A DNA stretch of 64,000 nt from Actinoallomurus sp048498315 (lineage in GTDB: Bacteria > Actinomycetota > Actinomycetes > Streptosporangiales > Streptosporangiaceae), in contig JBEHYF010000009.1 in the NCBI GenBank assembly GCA_048498315.1, positions 1 to 64,000 on the forward strand. The letters are read 5' to 3'. Shown here one piece after another: positions 52,292-62,812 of this stretch. The translations under genes were made by a program, and so were the position numbers. Each line of letters opens with the position of its first letter. The first letter of the stretch is position 1. The notes beneath the pieces were generated by a model. It was not told the DNA's origin. It ran no database searches and saw only the letters and a program-made list of their open reading frames with translations.

Positions 52292-54926
52292 TCAGCGGAG
52301 CCGGCGCAGGTAGGGATCCCAGCGCCGCCCGGGCACCACCCGCACGCGGGCGTCCACGGCGACGGTGCCGTCGGCCCGGGCGATGACCGGGTTGAGGTCC
52401 AGCTCCGCGACGCCGGGGTGGTCGTCGGCCAGGCGGGACAGCCGCAGCAGGACGTCCTCCAGCGCCGCCGTGTCGACCGAAGGCCGGCCGCGGTGGCCGA
52501 GCAGCAGCGGCGCGCCGCGGATCGAGCGGACCAGCTCAGCGGCGTCCACGTCGGTCAGCGGGGTGAGCCGGGCGCACCGGTCGCCCAGGACCTCCGTCGC
52601 GACGCCGCCGAGCCCGAAGACGACCAGCGGGCCGAACACCGGTTCCTGGACGATGCCGCACAGCACCTCGACGCCCTCGGCGGCCATCGCCTGCACGAGC
52701 ACGCCGCGCAGGCCGGCGAAGCGCGCCGCGAACCCGCCATAGGCGCTGCGGACGTCGGCCGCGCCGCGCAGGCCGAGCCGTACCGCCCCGGCGTCGCTCT
52801 TGTGTATCAGGCCGGGCACGTCCGCCTTGAGCGCGACCTCGCCGCCCAGCTCGGCAGCCGCCGCGACGGCCTCCTCGGCCGTGCGGGCCCAGCGCCAGGG
52901 CGCCAGCGGCAGGCCGTACGCGGCGAGCAGCGCCATCGTCTCCGGCGGTGACAGCCAGCCGCCGTCGGGGTGAGCGCCGAGGAAATCGGCGATCACCCGC
53001 GCCGCCGCGTCCGGCCCTCGACGGCGCGCGGCCGAGGGGACGCCGCAGCCACCGGCCGTAGGCGCAGGCTCGCGCCATGGCGCGGGCCGCGTCCTCGGGG
53101 AACGCGTACGACGGGACGTGCCGGTCGCCCGGCCCGGACCGTACGGCGACGGGCTCGGGCTGGTCGAGGAGGACGGCCGCCATCGGCTTGGCGGCACCAC
53201 CGGCCCCCAGCCGCTCGGCGGGGTCGGACACGGCGGTCGGGACCACGACCGCGATGACCGCGTCGACCGCGTCGTCGGCGGCGACGACGTCGAGGCAGCG
53301 GGCGAACACGCCCGGGGAGATCGCCGCGGTGGTGTCGACCGGCCCGGCGCACGCAGCGCCGTGCGGCAGCAGCCGCGCCAGCGCGCGGACGGTCGGCTCC
53401 GACAGCGCCGCGGCGGTCAGGCCGGCGTCGGCGCAGGCATCGGCGGTCAGCACGCCGGCGCCGCCGACGTTCGACACGATCGCCACCCGCGGGCCGGCCG
53501 GCACCGGCTGGTGGGCCAGCAGCGCGGCGGCGCCGACCAACTCGCCGAGGCCGCGGGTGACGATGATGCCGGCCTGCTGGAACAGCGCCTCCTGGGTCAC
53601 GGCCGGGGTGGCCGCGGCGGCGGTGTGCGAGGCCGCCGCCCGCTGCCCCGCCGCCGACCGTCCGGCGACGACGGTGAGCAGCGGCATCCGGCGGGCCACC
53701 CGGCGCGCCGTACGGGCGAACTTGCGGGGGTTGCCGAACGACTCCACGTGCAGCACGCCGAGGTGGGTGGTGGCGTCGGACTCCCACCACATGAGCAGGT
53801 CGTTGCTGCTGACGTCGTACTTGTCGCCGACCGACACGAAGGACGACACGCCGATACCCAGGCGCGACAGACGATCGCGCAGCGCGATGCCGATCCCGCC
53901 GGACTGGACGACGATGCCGGCGACGCCGGGGCGGACCGGCCGGGCGGCGAACGTCGCGTCCAGCCCGGCGGCGGTGTCGGCGACGCCGAAGCAGTTCGGG
54001 CCGACGAGCCGCATGCCATACTTGTGGCAGACGGCGAGCAGCCCGGCACCTTCGACGCCGGAGGTGATCACGACGAGCGCGCGGGCGCCCCGGCGGCCGC
54101 AGTCCTCCGCGACCGGCACCACGGCGTCCGGCGGCACCGCGACCACCGCCAGGTCGGGGGCCTCGGGAAGGTCCGTGACGGAGCGGAAGCACGGCACGCC
54201 GGCGAGCAGCGCGCCCGCCCGCGGGTTCACCGCCCACACCGTGCCGCGGAACGGCGAGGAGACCAGGCGGCGCAGGACCGCCCCGCCCACGGAGTCCGCC
54301 CGGCGGCCCGCGCCGACGACCGCGATCGACGCCGGGCGCAGCACGTGCGCCAGGCTCTCGACGTCGGCGCGCCGCTCCCGTTCGGCGACCGCGTCGAGGT
54401 AGGGCGCGTCGGTCGCGAGCGGCATGGTGACCTCGACGATGCCGCCGGCGACGCGGCGGCGCACCGGCAGCCCGGCGGAGGAGAAGACCCGTAGCATCGT
54501 GACGTTCTGCATCAGCGTCTGGGCGCGGAACTCGCGGACGCCGCGCTCACGGGCCAGCGACACGAGGTGCTCCAGCAGGAGTGTGCCGACACCGCGGCCG
54601 TGCATGTCGTCCGCGACGGCGAGCGCGATCTCCGCGACGCCCTCCTCGCCGGCCGGGTCGTACTCGGCGACGCCGACGAGGTCCCCGGCGAGCCACAGGC
54701 CGAGGGCGGCCCCCTCCGGGCCGGAGTCGCGGCACAGGTGCGCGGCCACCTCGTCGGCGGTGCGCTCGCCATGGCCGAAGAAGCGCAGGTAGAGGTTGTC
54801 GGGCGACATTCCGCGGTGCAGGTCGCGGACGGCGTCGAGATCGTCCGTACCCAGCGCCCGGATCCGCACGGGCGTGCCGTCGATGAGCAGCGCGTAGACG
54901 GCCTCGGAGGACGCGGTATCCGGCAT
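52292..54926 (-). CDS. GNAT acetyltransferase - ADP-forming acyl-CoA synthetase fusion, frameshifted
   Basis: The span is 3n+1 bases (2635), about 878 codons. Residues 1-175 are a GNAT domain (DMHGRGVGTLLLEHLV). Then come the CoA-binding domain (SIAVVGAGRRADSVGGAV), the Succ_CoA_lig-like domain (VVQSGGIGIALRDRL; SHTAAAAT, around the phospho-His) and a C-terminal ATP-grasp domain (ALKADVPGLIHKSDAGAVRLGL; LDLNPVI). The frame that carries everything up to ARACAYGRWLRRPLGRAPS changes at the GGG near 53015-53017 to the frame with AARVIADFLGAHPDGGWL. Removing one G restores a normal protein. The family makes acyl-CoA with ATP or acetylates lysines. A DosR-like box lies 58 bp upstream. Confidence 0.85.
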
Positions 54927-54983
54927 GTCCCAAGCATTCGCCCGCACGCCGGTCCGGTCAGCAGGCGCAGGTCACCATGGAAA

Positions 54984-54997
54984 GGGACCTTCGGCCC
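54984..54997. promoter_or_regulatory. DosR/DevR-like box between the acyl-CoA synthetase and cation ATPase genes
   Basis: GGGACCTTCGGCCC, the form of the box reported for DevR-type regulators in GC-rich actinomycetes. It is 57 bp from the acyl-CoA synthetase start and 56 bp from the ATPase start, so it can serve both divergent genes. Confidence 0.6.
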
Positions 54998-55053
54998 GCG
55001 TCCCGGCCCCGACGGCCGCTCCCGCGCGGCGGTACCCGGCGGACGCTGGGATC

Positions 55054-57804
55054 ATGACGAGTCCCGCGCTGTCGCCCCCCGACCCGCGCGAACCGCTCCC
55101 CCGGCTGCGCCGCGACCTGCGCACCGGCCCGCGGGGGCTGTCCTCCCGCGAGGCCGACCGCAGGCTCGCCGTGTACGGGCCGAACGAGGTCCGGCGGCGG
55201 CACCGGCGGTCGCTGCTCGACGAGCTCGTGGGCCAGCTCGTGCACCCGCTCGCCCTGCTGCTGTGGGTGGCGGGCGTACTGGCGTACGTGGCGGGCACGC
55301 CGGTGCTGGCCGCCGCGATCGTCGCGGTGATCCTCCTCAACGCCGTCTTCGCGCTCCTGCAGGAACGGCAGGCCGAGCGGGCGGTCGAGGCGCTCGCCCG
55401 CTACCTGCCCGAGCACGCGCGGGTGGTACGGGACGGCCGCGAGGTGACCGTGGCGGTCGCCGCGGTGGTGCCGGGCGACATCGTGCTGCTCGGCGAGGGC
55501 GACAAGGTGCCCGCCGACGCCCGGCTGATCGACGGCGCGCTCGAGGTGGACATGTCCATGCTGACCGGCGAGTCGCTGCCGGTGAGCCGGCGGGCCGGCC
55601 CGTCCGAGAACGGCGCGCCGGCGCTGCGCGAGCACAACCTGGTCTTCAGCGGCACCACCTGCGCCGGCGGCGAGGCCCGTGCGGTGGTCTTCGCCACCGG
55701 CGATCACACCGAGCTGGGCCGCATCGCGGCGCTCAGCCAGCGCACCGCACGCGAGCGGAGCCCCCTCGAGGTGCAGGTCAAGCGGGTCGCGTGGCTGATC
55801 GCGGCGGTCGCCGTCGGCGGGGGCGCCGCGTTCCTGGTGATCGGGCTGGTGTCGGGGATGGCCGCGGCGGCGGCGCTGACGTTCGCGATCGGGCTGCTGG
55901 TGGCGAACGTGCCGGAAGGGCTGCTGCCCACGATCACGCTCGCGCTCGCCGTCGGCGTGCGGTCGCTGGCCCGCCGGGGCGCGGTCGTCAAGCGGCTCAG
56001 CGCCGTGGAGACGCTCGGGTCGACGGCGGTGATCTGCACGGACAAGACCGGGACGCTGACGCAGAACCGGATGCGCCTGCAGGCCGTGTGGACGCCGCTC
56101 GGCGCCGCCGACCGGTCCGATCCGCACCCGGCCGGATTCGAGGAGCTGGCGGCGGCGATGGCCGAGTGCACCACGGTCGGCCGCGACGGCCGGACGCTGA
56201 CCGGCGACCCGACCGAGATCGCCCTCGTGGAGGCCGCGGCCTGGCTGGGCCGCCCGGCCGACCTGGCCGCACGGGACGAGCGCCGCCTGGCCCTGTTCCG
56301 CTTCGACCCGTTGCTGCGGCTGATGTCGGTCGTCACCCGGGCCGGCGCGGCGGAAGGCGACGCGGTGCCGTTCAGTGCCGCGGCTGACCCGTCCGGGGCG
56401 GGCGTGCCACCGGCGGCCGGCGCCGCTCCCCCGGGCACCGCCGGGCCGGTGAGCGTGTACGTGAAGGGCGCACCCGAGGCGGTGCTCGCCCGCACGGCGG
56501 ACCCCGGACGCGACCGCGCGCTCGCCGAGGCGGCCGCGCTGGCCCGGCGCGGGCTGCGGGTGCTCGCCGCCGCCCGCCGCGACCTCGCCCGGGTGCCGGC
56601 GCGGCGAGAGGACGCCGAGCGCGACCTGCGGCTGATCGGCCTGGTCGGCCTGTACGACCCGCCCCGGCCGGAGGTCGCCGCGGCCGTGCGCCGCTGCCAC
56701 CACGCGGGCGTGCGGGTGCACGTCGTCACCGGCGACAACGGGGTGACCGCGGCGGAGATCGCCCGCGAGGTCGGCATCGGCCGGCCGCGGCTGCACGTGG
56801 TGGCCGAGGCCGAGCACGTCCACGACCACGAGCTGGACGAGCTGCTCGCCGAGGAGCAGGAGATCGTCTTCGCCCGCTCGTCGCCGGAGACGAAGCTGCG
56901 GGTCGCCGACGCGCTGCACGCCCGCGGGCAGGTCGTGGCGATGACGGGGGACGGCGTGAACGACGCGCCCGCGCTGCACCGCGCCGACATCGGCGTCGCG
57001 ATGGGACGGTCGGGCACCGACGTGGCCCGTGAGGCGGCGACGATGGTGCTCACGGACGACAACTTCGCCACCATCGTGGCCGCGATCGAGGCGGGCCGCC
57101 GCGTCTACGACAACGTGCGCAAGTTCATCCTCTACATCTTCGCGCACGCCGTCCCGGAGGTCGTGCCGTTCCTCGTCTTCGCGCTCAGCGCCGGCGCCGT
57201 GCCGCTGCCGCTGACCGTGCTGCAGATCCTCGCCATCGACCTGGGCACCGAGACGCTGCCCGCGCTGGCCCTGGGCCGCGAGCCGGCCGAGCCGGGCATC
57301 ATGGACCGGCCGCCGCGCCGCCGCGGCCAGAGCGTGATCACCGGCGGCATGCTCGCCCGGGCCTGGGGGCTGCTCGGCATCGTGTCCGCCGTCTTGGTGC
57401 TGGTCGCGTTCTTCTTCGTGCTGTGGCGGGCCGGCTGGCGGCCCGGTGACGCGACCGGCGCAGGCAGCCCGCTGCACCACGCGTACGTGGAGGCGACCAC
57501 CGCGACCTTCGCCGGCATCGTGATGTGCCAGGTCGGCACCGCGTTCGCCGCCCGTACGGAGCGCGCGTCGCTGCGGCGGGTGGGGCTGACGAGCAACCCG
57601 TTGCTGCTGTGGGGCATCGCGTTCGAGCTGGCGTTCACGGCCCTCCTGGTCTACGCGCCCCCCGTCCAGCGGGTGTTCGGCACGGCGGCGCTGCCCCTGG
57701 ACGTGGTCGCGGTGATCATTGCCTTCCCGTTCGTGGTCTGGAGCGTCGACGAGCTGCACCGGCTGCTGATCCGGCGCCGCTGGGCGGCACGCGGGGCCGG
57801 CTGA
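55054..57804 (+). CDS. P2-type cation-translocating P-type ATPase
   Basis: 916 residues. Cation_ATPase_N, actuator TGES (171-174), membrane helix M4 with VPEGL (286-290), phosphorylation motif DKTGT (Asp330), nucleotide-binding KGAPE, hinge TGDGVNDAPAL and a six-helix C-terminal membrane part. M4 VPEGLLPTITLALAVG and M6 IDLGTETLPALALG resemble Na/K- and H/K-type (P2C) pumps more than SERCA-type Ca pumps. Transported ion unknown. A 25-residue Gly/Ala/Pro insert in the N-domain (about 450-480) is unusual. ATG at 55054; in a run of three plus-strand genes with a DosR-like box upstream. Confidence 0.92.
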   Translation: MTSPALSPPDPREPLPRLRRDLRTGPRGLSSREADRRLAVYGPNEVRRRHRRSLLDELVGQLVHPLALLLWVAGVLAYVAGTPVLAAAIVAVILLNAVFALLQERQAERAVEALARYLPEHARVVRDGREVTVAVAAVVPGDIVLLGEGDKVPADARLIDGALEVDMSMLTGESLPVSRRAGPSENGAPALREHNLVFSGTTCAGGEARAVVFATGDHTELGRIAALSQRTARERSPLEVQVKRVAWLIAAVAVGGGAAFLVIGLVSGMAAAAALTFAIGLLVANVPEGLLPTITLALAVGVRSLARRGAVVKRLSAVETLGSTAVICTDKTGTLTQNRMRLQAVWTPLGAADRSDPHPAGFEELAAAMAECTTVGRDGRTLTGDPTEIALVEAAAWLGRPADLAARDERRLALFRFDPLLRLMSVVTRAGAAEGDAVPFSAAADPSGAGVPPAAGAAPPGTAGPVSVYVKGAPEAVLARTADPGRDRALAEAAALARRGLRVLAAARRDLARVPARREDAERDLRLIGLVGLYDPPRPEVAAAVRRCHHAGVRVHVVTGDNGVTAAEIAREVGIGRPRLHVVAEAEHVHDHELDELLAEEQEIVFARSSPETKLRVADALHARGQVVAMTGDGVNDAPALHRADIGVAMGRSGTDVAREAATMVLTDDNFATIVAAIEAGRRVYDNVRKFILYIFAHAVPEVVPFLVFALSAGAVPLPLTVLQILAIDLGTETLPALALGREPAEPGIMDRPPRRRGQSVITGGMLARAWGLLGIVSAVLVLVAFFFVLWRAGWRPGDATGAGSPLHHAYVEATTATFAGIVMCQVGTAFAARTERASLRRVGLTSNPLLLWGIAFELAFTALLVYAPPVQRVFGTAALPLDVVAVIIAFPFVVWSVDELHRLLIRRRWAARGAG

Positions 57805-58121
57805 CCGACCGGAGGTGCGGGCGCGGGCCGGTGCGGGCGCCGGGCGGCGCGGCGCCTCCAGCGCCCGGCGCCCCGGCGGGCGTTCCCGGCCCTCCGGCGC
57901 CGACCCCGCGTTCCGGCGGCTCCGCTCCCTCCCCCGGCGGCGCTCCGGGCGGCCCGGCGGCGGCCCTCGCGGCGGTTCCGGCGTCCTCCGCCCGCGTACC
58001 GCCGCGCTCTCCGCCGTGCTCGGCAGGGACGGAAGTCCCGGCGCACGGGGAAGTCCGCCTCTGCCGCGGCCGGCGCGGCACGGATGGAATCGGGGCAGGG
58101 ACGAGACGAGGAGGGCAGGCC
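57805..58121. other. Spacer with DosR-like box upstream of the GH65 gene
   Basis: 317 bp, extremely GC-rich and Pro/Ala/Gly-rich in every frame, no gene. It contains the palindrome at 58026-58039 and the GH65 ribosome-binding site (GAGGAGG). Confidence 0.5.
58026..58039. promoter_or_regulatory. DosR/DevR-like box before the GH65 - P1B ATPase operon
   Basis: GGGACGGAAGTCCC (minus strand GGGACTTCCGTCCC), GGGAC-N4-GTCCC with the T-T half-site of the mycobacterial consensus. It lies 82 bp upstream of the GH65 start codon. Confidence 0.6.
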
Positions 58122-60533
58122 ATGCCGGCGTGGCTTGTCACGTACGAGGGCGTCGACCCGGCCCGCGAACGGCTGCGCGAGGCCCTGTGCACGCTGGGCA
58201 ACGGGTACTTCGCCACGCGCGGCTCCGCCCCCGAGGCGACCGCCGACGCCGTGCACCATCCCGGCACCTACATCGCCGGCTGCTACGACCGCCTGCCGTC
58301 GCGGATCGCCGGGCGCACGGTCGTGAACGAGGACCTGGTGAACGCGCCGAACTGGCTGCCGCTGACCTTCCGGCCCGAGGGCGGCGAGTGGTTCGCGCCG
58401 GGCGCCGGGCGGATCCTCGACCACTGGCAGCGGCTCGACCTGCGCGGCGGCCTGCTCACCCGGCGGCTGCGGCACCAGGACGCCGCGGGACGGATCACCG
58501 AGGTCGAGCAGGAGCGGCTCGTGTCGATGGACGACCCGCACCTGGCCGCCCTGCGCACCGTCATCCGCCCGGAGAACTGGTCCGGCCTCCTGGAGATCCG
58601 CTCCGGCCTGGACGGCCGGGTGCGCAACGACGGCGTCGCCCGGTACCGGGGGCTGGCCGACGCCCACCTGGAGATCCGCGGGACCGGCGGCGAGGCGGAC
58701 CTGATCTGGCTGGAGGCCGAGACCGTCACGTCGGCGGTGCGGATCGCGCTGACCGCCCGTACGGCGGTCGCCGGCCGGGAGCCCGCGGCCGAGGAGACGC
58801 GGACCGAGCCCGGGTGGGTGGCCCGGCACGCGACCGTGGCGGTGCGCCCGGAGGAGCCGGTGACGGTCGAGAAGATCGTGGCGCTGTACACGTCGCGGGA
58901 CCACGCCACCGGCGGCTACGCCGAGGCGTCCCGGCTGGGCGCCGAGCGCGCCCCGTCCTTCCGCGGGCTGCGCGAACGGCACACCCTCGCCTGGGACCAC
59001 CTGTGGCGGCGCGGCGTGCTCGACGTGGGCCGCACGAGCGCACAGCGCACGATCCACCTGCACCTGTTCCACCTGCTGCAGACCGCGTCGCCGCACATCG
59101 TCGGCCTGGACGTCGGCGTGCCCGCGCGCGGGCTGCACGGCGAGGCGTACCGCGGGCACGTGTTCTGGGACGAGCTGTTCGTGCTGCCGTTCCTCAGCCT
59201 GCGCCTGCCCGACGTCGTCCGGTCGCTGCTGCTGTACCGGTGGCGGCGGCTGCCGGCGGCCCGCCGGGCGGCGCGGGAGGCCGGGCACGCGGGCGCGATG
59301 TACCCGTGGCAGAGCGCCGGGGACGGCCGCGAGGAGACCCCGCTCGTCCACTTCAACCCGCGGTCGGGGCGCTGGCTGCCGGACAACTCGCGGCTGCAGC
59401 GGCACATCGGGCTGGCGGTCGCCTACTGCGTGTGGCAGTACTACGAGGCGACCGGGGACGTGGCGTTCCTGTCCGCGCACGGCGCCGAGATGCTCGTGGA
59501 GATCGCCCGGTTCTGGGCCGACCTGGCGGCGCTCGATCCCGCCTCGGGCCGGTACACGATCTCCGGCGTGATCGGCCCGGACGAGTATCACGACGCCTAC
59601 CCGGGCGCGGCCGTACCGGGACTGGCCGACAACGCCTACACGAACGTCATGGCGGCCTGGACCCTGTCCCGGGCGCTCGACGTGCTGGAGCTGCTGCCGC
59701 CGGCGCGGCGCGAGGAGCTGGCCGAGCGCCTGGAGCTGTCCCCCGCGGAGCTCGCCCGCATGGACGAGGTGAGCCGGCGGCTGCGGGTGGTGTTCCACGC
59801 CGACGGCGTGATCAGCCAGTTCGCCGGCTATGAGGACCTGGCCGAGTTCGACTGGAACGGCTACCGCGCCAAATACGGCGACATCCGCCGCCTGGACCGC
59901 ATCCTGGAGGCCGAGGGCGACTCGCCGAACCGGTACAAGGCGTCCAAGCAGGCCGACGTGCTCATGCTGTTCTACCTGCTGTCCGCCGCCGAGCTGAGCG
60001 CGCTGTTCGCCCGGCTCGGGTACGCGCTCGACCACGACACGATCCGCCGGACCGTCGAGTACTACCTGGCCCGCACCTCGCACGGCTCGACGCTGAGCGC
60101 GGTCACGCACGCGTGGGTGCTGGCGCGGTCCGACCGCCGCGCCTCCTGGCGGTTCTTCCTGGAGGCCCTCGACAGCGACGTGCACGACGTGCAGGGCGGC
60201 ACGACCGGCGAGGGCATCCACCTGGGCGCCATGGCCGGCACCCTGGACCTGGCGCAGCGCTGCTACACCGGCCTGGAGCCGCGCGGCGACGTTCTCCGCC
60301 TCAACCCGAACCTGCCGCCGGGGCTGCCCGGCCTCGGCATGGAGCTGCACTACCGCGGGCACTGGGGCGTGCGGCTGCGCACCACGCACGAGGGCATCCG
60401 GATCGGCCTGCGCCGGTCGGTCCAGCCGCCGATCCAGGTCGCGGTCGGCGGCGGGCCGGTGACCACCCTCCGCGCCGGGCAGACGCTGTGGTTCGCCGCG
60501 CCGTCGTCGATGCGGAACGAGGAGCCGGCATGA
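58122..60533 (+). CDS. Glycoside hydrolase family 65 protein (disaccharide phosphorylase/hydrolase)
   Basis: 803 residues. N-terminal beta-sandwich (LGNGYFATRGSAPE), linker and (alpha/alpha)6 catalytic barrel with GHVFWDELFVLPFL (348-350 FWD), the general acid Glu488 in IGPDEYH and YKASKQADVLMLF near 605. GH65 enzymes phosphorolyse or hydrolyse alpha-linked disaccharides such as trehalose, maltose or kojibiose. The KQAD substitution pattern around the phosphate site is that of phosphorylases, but this cannot settle the activity. ATG at 58122 after GAGGAGG. Its stop overlaps the next ATPase start by 4 bp, an odd operon of sugar and metal genes. Confidence 0.93.
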   Translation: MPAWLVTYEGVDPARERLREALCTLGNGYFATRGSAPEATADAVHHPGTYIAGCYDRLPSRIAGRTVVNEDLVNAPNWLPLTFRPEGGEWFAPGAGRILDHWQRLDLRGGLLTRRLRHQDAAGRITEVEQERLVSMDDPHLAALRTVIRPENWSGLLEIRSGLDGRVRNDGVARYRGLADAHLEIRGTGGEADLIWLEAETVTSAVRIALTARTAVAGREPAAEETRTEPGWVARHATVAVRPEEPVTVEKIVALYTSRDHATGGYAEASRLGAERAPSFRGLRERHTLAWDHLWRRGVLDVGRTSAQRTIHLHLFHLLQTASPHIVGLDVGVPARGLHGEAYRGHVFWDELFVLPFLSLRLPDVVRSLLLYRWRRLPAARRAAREAGHAGAMYPWQSAGDGREETPLVHFNPRSGRWLPDNSRLQRHIGLAVAYCVWQYYEATGDVAFLSAHGAEMLVEIARFWADLAALDPASGRYTISGVIGPDEYHDAYPGAAVPGLADNAYTNVMAAWTLSRALDVLELLPPARREELAERLELSPAELARMDEVSRRLRVVFHADGVISQFAGYEDLAEFDWNGYRAKYGDIRRLDRILEAEGDSPNRYKASKQADVLMLFYLLSAAELSALFARLGYALDHDTIRRTVEYYLARTSHGSTLSAVTHAWVLARSDRRASWRFFLEALDSDVHDVQGGTTGEGIHLGAMAGTLDLAQRCYTGLEPRGDVLRLNPNLPPGLPGLGMELHYRGHWGVRLRTTHEGIRIGLRRSVQPPIQVAVGGGPVTTLRAGQTLWFAAPSSMRNEEPA

Positions 60534-62812
60534 GGGCCACGCCCGACGCCGCCCTGCTGGCCGGCACCGTCGGCCCGCTCGCGGCGGGCGGCGCCTGCTT
60601 CCTCCTCGGCCTGACCGGCCCGGCGAACGCCCTGTGGGCCGCGGCGACGATCCTCGCGCTCGGCCCGGCGGTGTGGTGGGTGGTCGACGCGCTGCGGCAC
60701 CGGCGCCTCGGCGTGGACGCGATCGCGGTGCTCGCGCTCGCGGGCGCGCTCGTGGTCCGCGAGTACTTCGCCGGTGCCCTGATCGCGGTCATGCTGACCT
60801 CCGGCCGGGCGCTGGAGGGGTACGCGAGCCGCCGCGCCCGGCGCGACCTGCGCGCGCTGCTCGAACGCACGCCGCGGTGGGCGTACCGCCGTGACGGCGC
60901 GGCGGTCGAACGGGTGCCGCTGGAGACCGTGGCGCGCGGCGACCGGCTGCTGGTGCCGGCCGGCGAGGTCGTCCCGGTCGACGGGGTGGTCGAGCGCGGC
61001 CCGGCCGTGCTGGACGAGTCGGCGCTGACCGGCGAGGCCCTGCCGGTGGAGCGCCGGGCGGGCACGGCGGTGCGCAGCGGCACGGTCAACGCCGGGCACG
61101 CCTTCGATCTGCGCGCGACCGGGACCGCCGCGGACAGCACGTACGCCGGGGTGGTGCGGCTCGCGCGCGAGGCACAGGCCGGCAACGCCCCGACGGTGCG
61201 GCTCGCCGACCGGTTCGCCGCGCTGTTCCTGCCGCTGACGCTGGCCGTCGCGGGCGCCGCCTGGGCCGCATCCGGGCAGCTCGTGCGGGCGGTGGCCGTC
61301 CTGGTCGTCGCGACGCCCTGCCCGCTGCTGCTGGCCGCGCCGGCCGCGATCGTGGCGGGCCTGTCCCGCACGGCGCGGCACGGCGTCGTCGTCAAGGGCG
61401 GCGCCGCGCTGGAGACGCTGGGACGGGCGCGCACGCTGATCCTCGACAAGACCGGCACGCTGACCGCCGGCCGGCCCGAGGTCGCCGACGTCGTCGCGGC
61501 GCCGGGCACCGATCCCGGCGAGATGCTCCAGCTGGCCGCGGCCGTGGACCAGATGTCCTCGCACGTGCTCGCCGAGGCCGTCGTACGGGCCGCGCACCGC
61601 CGCGGGATCGGCCTGCCGCCGCCCCGCGACGTGCGGGAGGTGCCGGGGCTGGGGGCGCGCGGCGTCGTGGACGGGCACGAGGTCACGGTCGGCAAGGCGG
61701 TCTCGGCGCCGGCGCCGTGGGCGGTCGCGGTGCGCGCGCGGGCCGCCCTGGACGGCGCGATGACCGTGTGGGTGGGCGTCGACGGCGAATCGCGCGGCGT
61801 GATCCTGCTCCGCGACGCCGTGCGGCCCGACGCGGCCCGCACGCTGCGGCGGCTGCGCGCGGCGGGCATCCGGCGGATCGTGATGCTGACCGGCGACCGG
61901 GCCGACGTGGCCGAGAGCGTCGCCACCGTACTGGGCGTCGACCGGGTGCTGGCCGAGCAGCCGCCGGACGCCAAGGTGCGGGCGGTGCGCGAGGAGGAGT
62001 CGGTCACCGCGATGGTCGGCGACGGGATCAACGACGCGCCGGCGCTGGCGGCGGCCGACGTCGGCGTGGCGATGGGCGCCCGCGGCACGGCCGCGTCGTC
62101 CGAGGCCGCCGACGTGGTGATCACCGCGGACCGGCTCGAGCGGCTGGCCGATGCGATGGACGTCGCCCGCCGGGCGCGGCGCATCGCGGTGCAGAGCGCG
62201 GGCGCCGGCATGGCGCTGTCGCTGGCGGCCATGGGCGGGGCGGCGTTCGGCTTCATACCGCCGGCGGCGGGCGCCGTGCTGCAGGAGCTGATCGACGTCG
62301 CGGTGATCTTCAACGCGCTGCGTGCCCTGCGCGAGGGCCGCGGCACCCGCGCGGCGCTGGACGCCGACACGGACGCGTTGCTGCGCCGCTTCGACGAGGA
62401 GCACGCGACGCTACGCCCGGCGCTGGAGGACATCCGGTCGGCCGCCGACGCGCTGGGCGGCACGCCGTGCCCGGACGTCCTCGACCGGCTCCGCGCGGTG
62501 CACCGGTTCCTCGCCGTCGACCTGCTGCCGCACGAGCGCGCGGAGGAGACCCGTCTGTACCCGGCGCTGGCGCGGGCGCTGGGCGGCCCCGAGGTGACGA
62601 CCACCATGAGCCGCGCGCACGCCGAGATCGAGCGGCTCGTCCGCCGCCTGGGCCGGCACCTGGACCTGGCCCGCGCCGACGGCCTGGATCCGGCCCGGCT
62701 GGACGACCTGCGCGCCTGCCTGTACGGCCTGCACGCCGTACTCACCCTGCACTTCGCCCAGGAGGAGGAGGCCTACTTCTCCCTCACGGCCGGCGCGCCC
62801 GCCTCATCCTGA
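60530..62812 (+). CDS. P1B-5-type metal ATPase with C-terminal hemerythrin domain
   Basis: 760 residues. No N-terminal heavy-metal (HMA) domain; membrane helices, actuator TGEA (168-171), membrane metal site TPC (262-264, VVATPCPLLL), DKTGT (Asp306), VPGLGARG and GDGINDAPAL. Residues about 613-755 form a hemerythrin-like four-helix domain with candidate di-iron ligands His625, His658/668, His696, His735/741 and Glu745-747. TPC plus a C-terminal hemerythrin domain defines the P1B-5 subgroup, described from actinobacteria such as Acidothermus and linked to Ni/Fe export. The diiron domain may couple transport to oxygen or iron status, in line with the DosR-like box upstream. Confidence 0.92.
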   Translation: MRATPDAALLAGTVGPLAAGGACFLLGLTGPANALWAAATILALGPAVWWVVDALRHRRLGVDAIAVLALAGALVVREYFAGALIAVMLTSGRALEGYASRRARRDLRALLERTPRWAYRRDGAAVERVPLETVARGDRLLVPAGEVVPVDGVVERGPAVLDESALTGEALPVERRAGTAVRSGTVNAGHAFDLRATGTAADSTYAGVVRLAREAQAGNAPTVRLADRFAALFLPLTLAVAGAAWAASGQLVRAVAVLVVATPCPLLLAAPAAIVAGLSRTARHGVVVKGGAALETLGRARTLILDKTGTLTAGRPEVADVVAAPGTDPGEMLQLAAAVDQMSSHVLAEAVVRAAHRRGIGLPPPRDVREVPGLGARGVVDGHEVTVGKAVSAPAPWAVAVRARAALDGAMTVWVGVDGESRGVILLRDAVRPDAARTLRRLRAAGIRRIVMLTGDRADVAESVATVLGVDRVLAEQPPDAKVRAVREEESVTAMVGDGINDAPALAAADVGVAMGARGTAASSEAADVVITADRLERLADAMDVARRARRIAVQSAGAGMALSLAAMGGAAFGFIPPAAGAVLQELIDVAVIFNALRALREGRGTRAALDADTDALLRRFDEEHATLRPALEDIRSAADALGGTPCPDVLDRLRAVHRFLAVDLLPHERAEETRLYPALARALGGPEVTTTMSRAHAEIERLVRRLGRHLDLARADGLDPARLDDLRACLYGLHAVLTLHFAQEEEAYFSLTAGAPASS

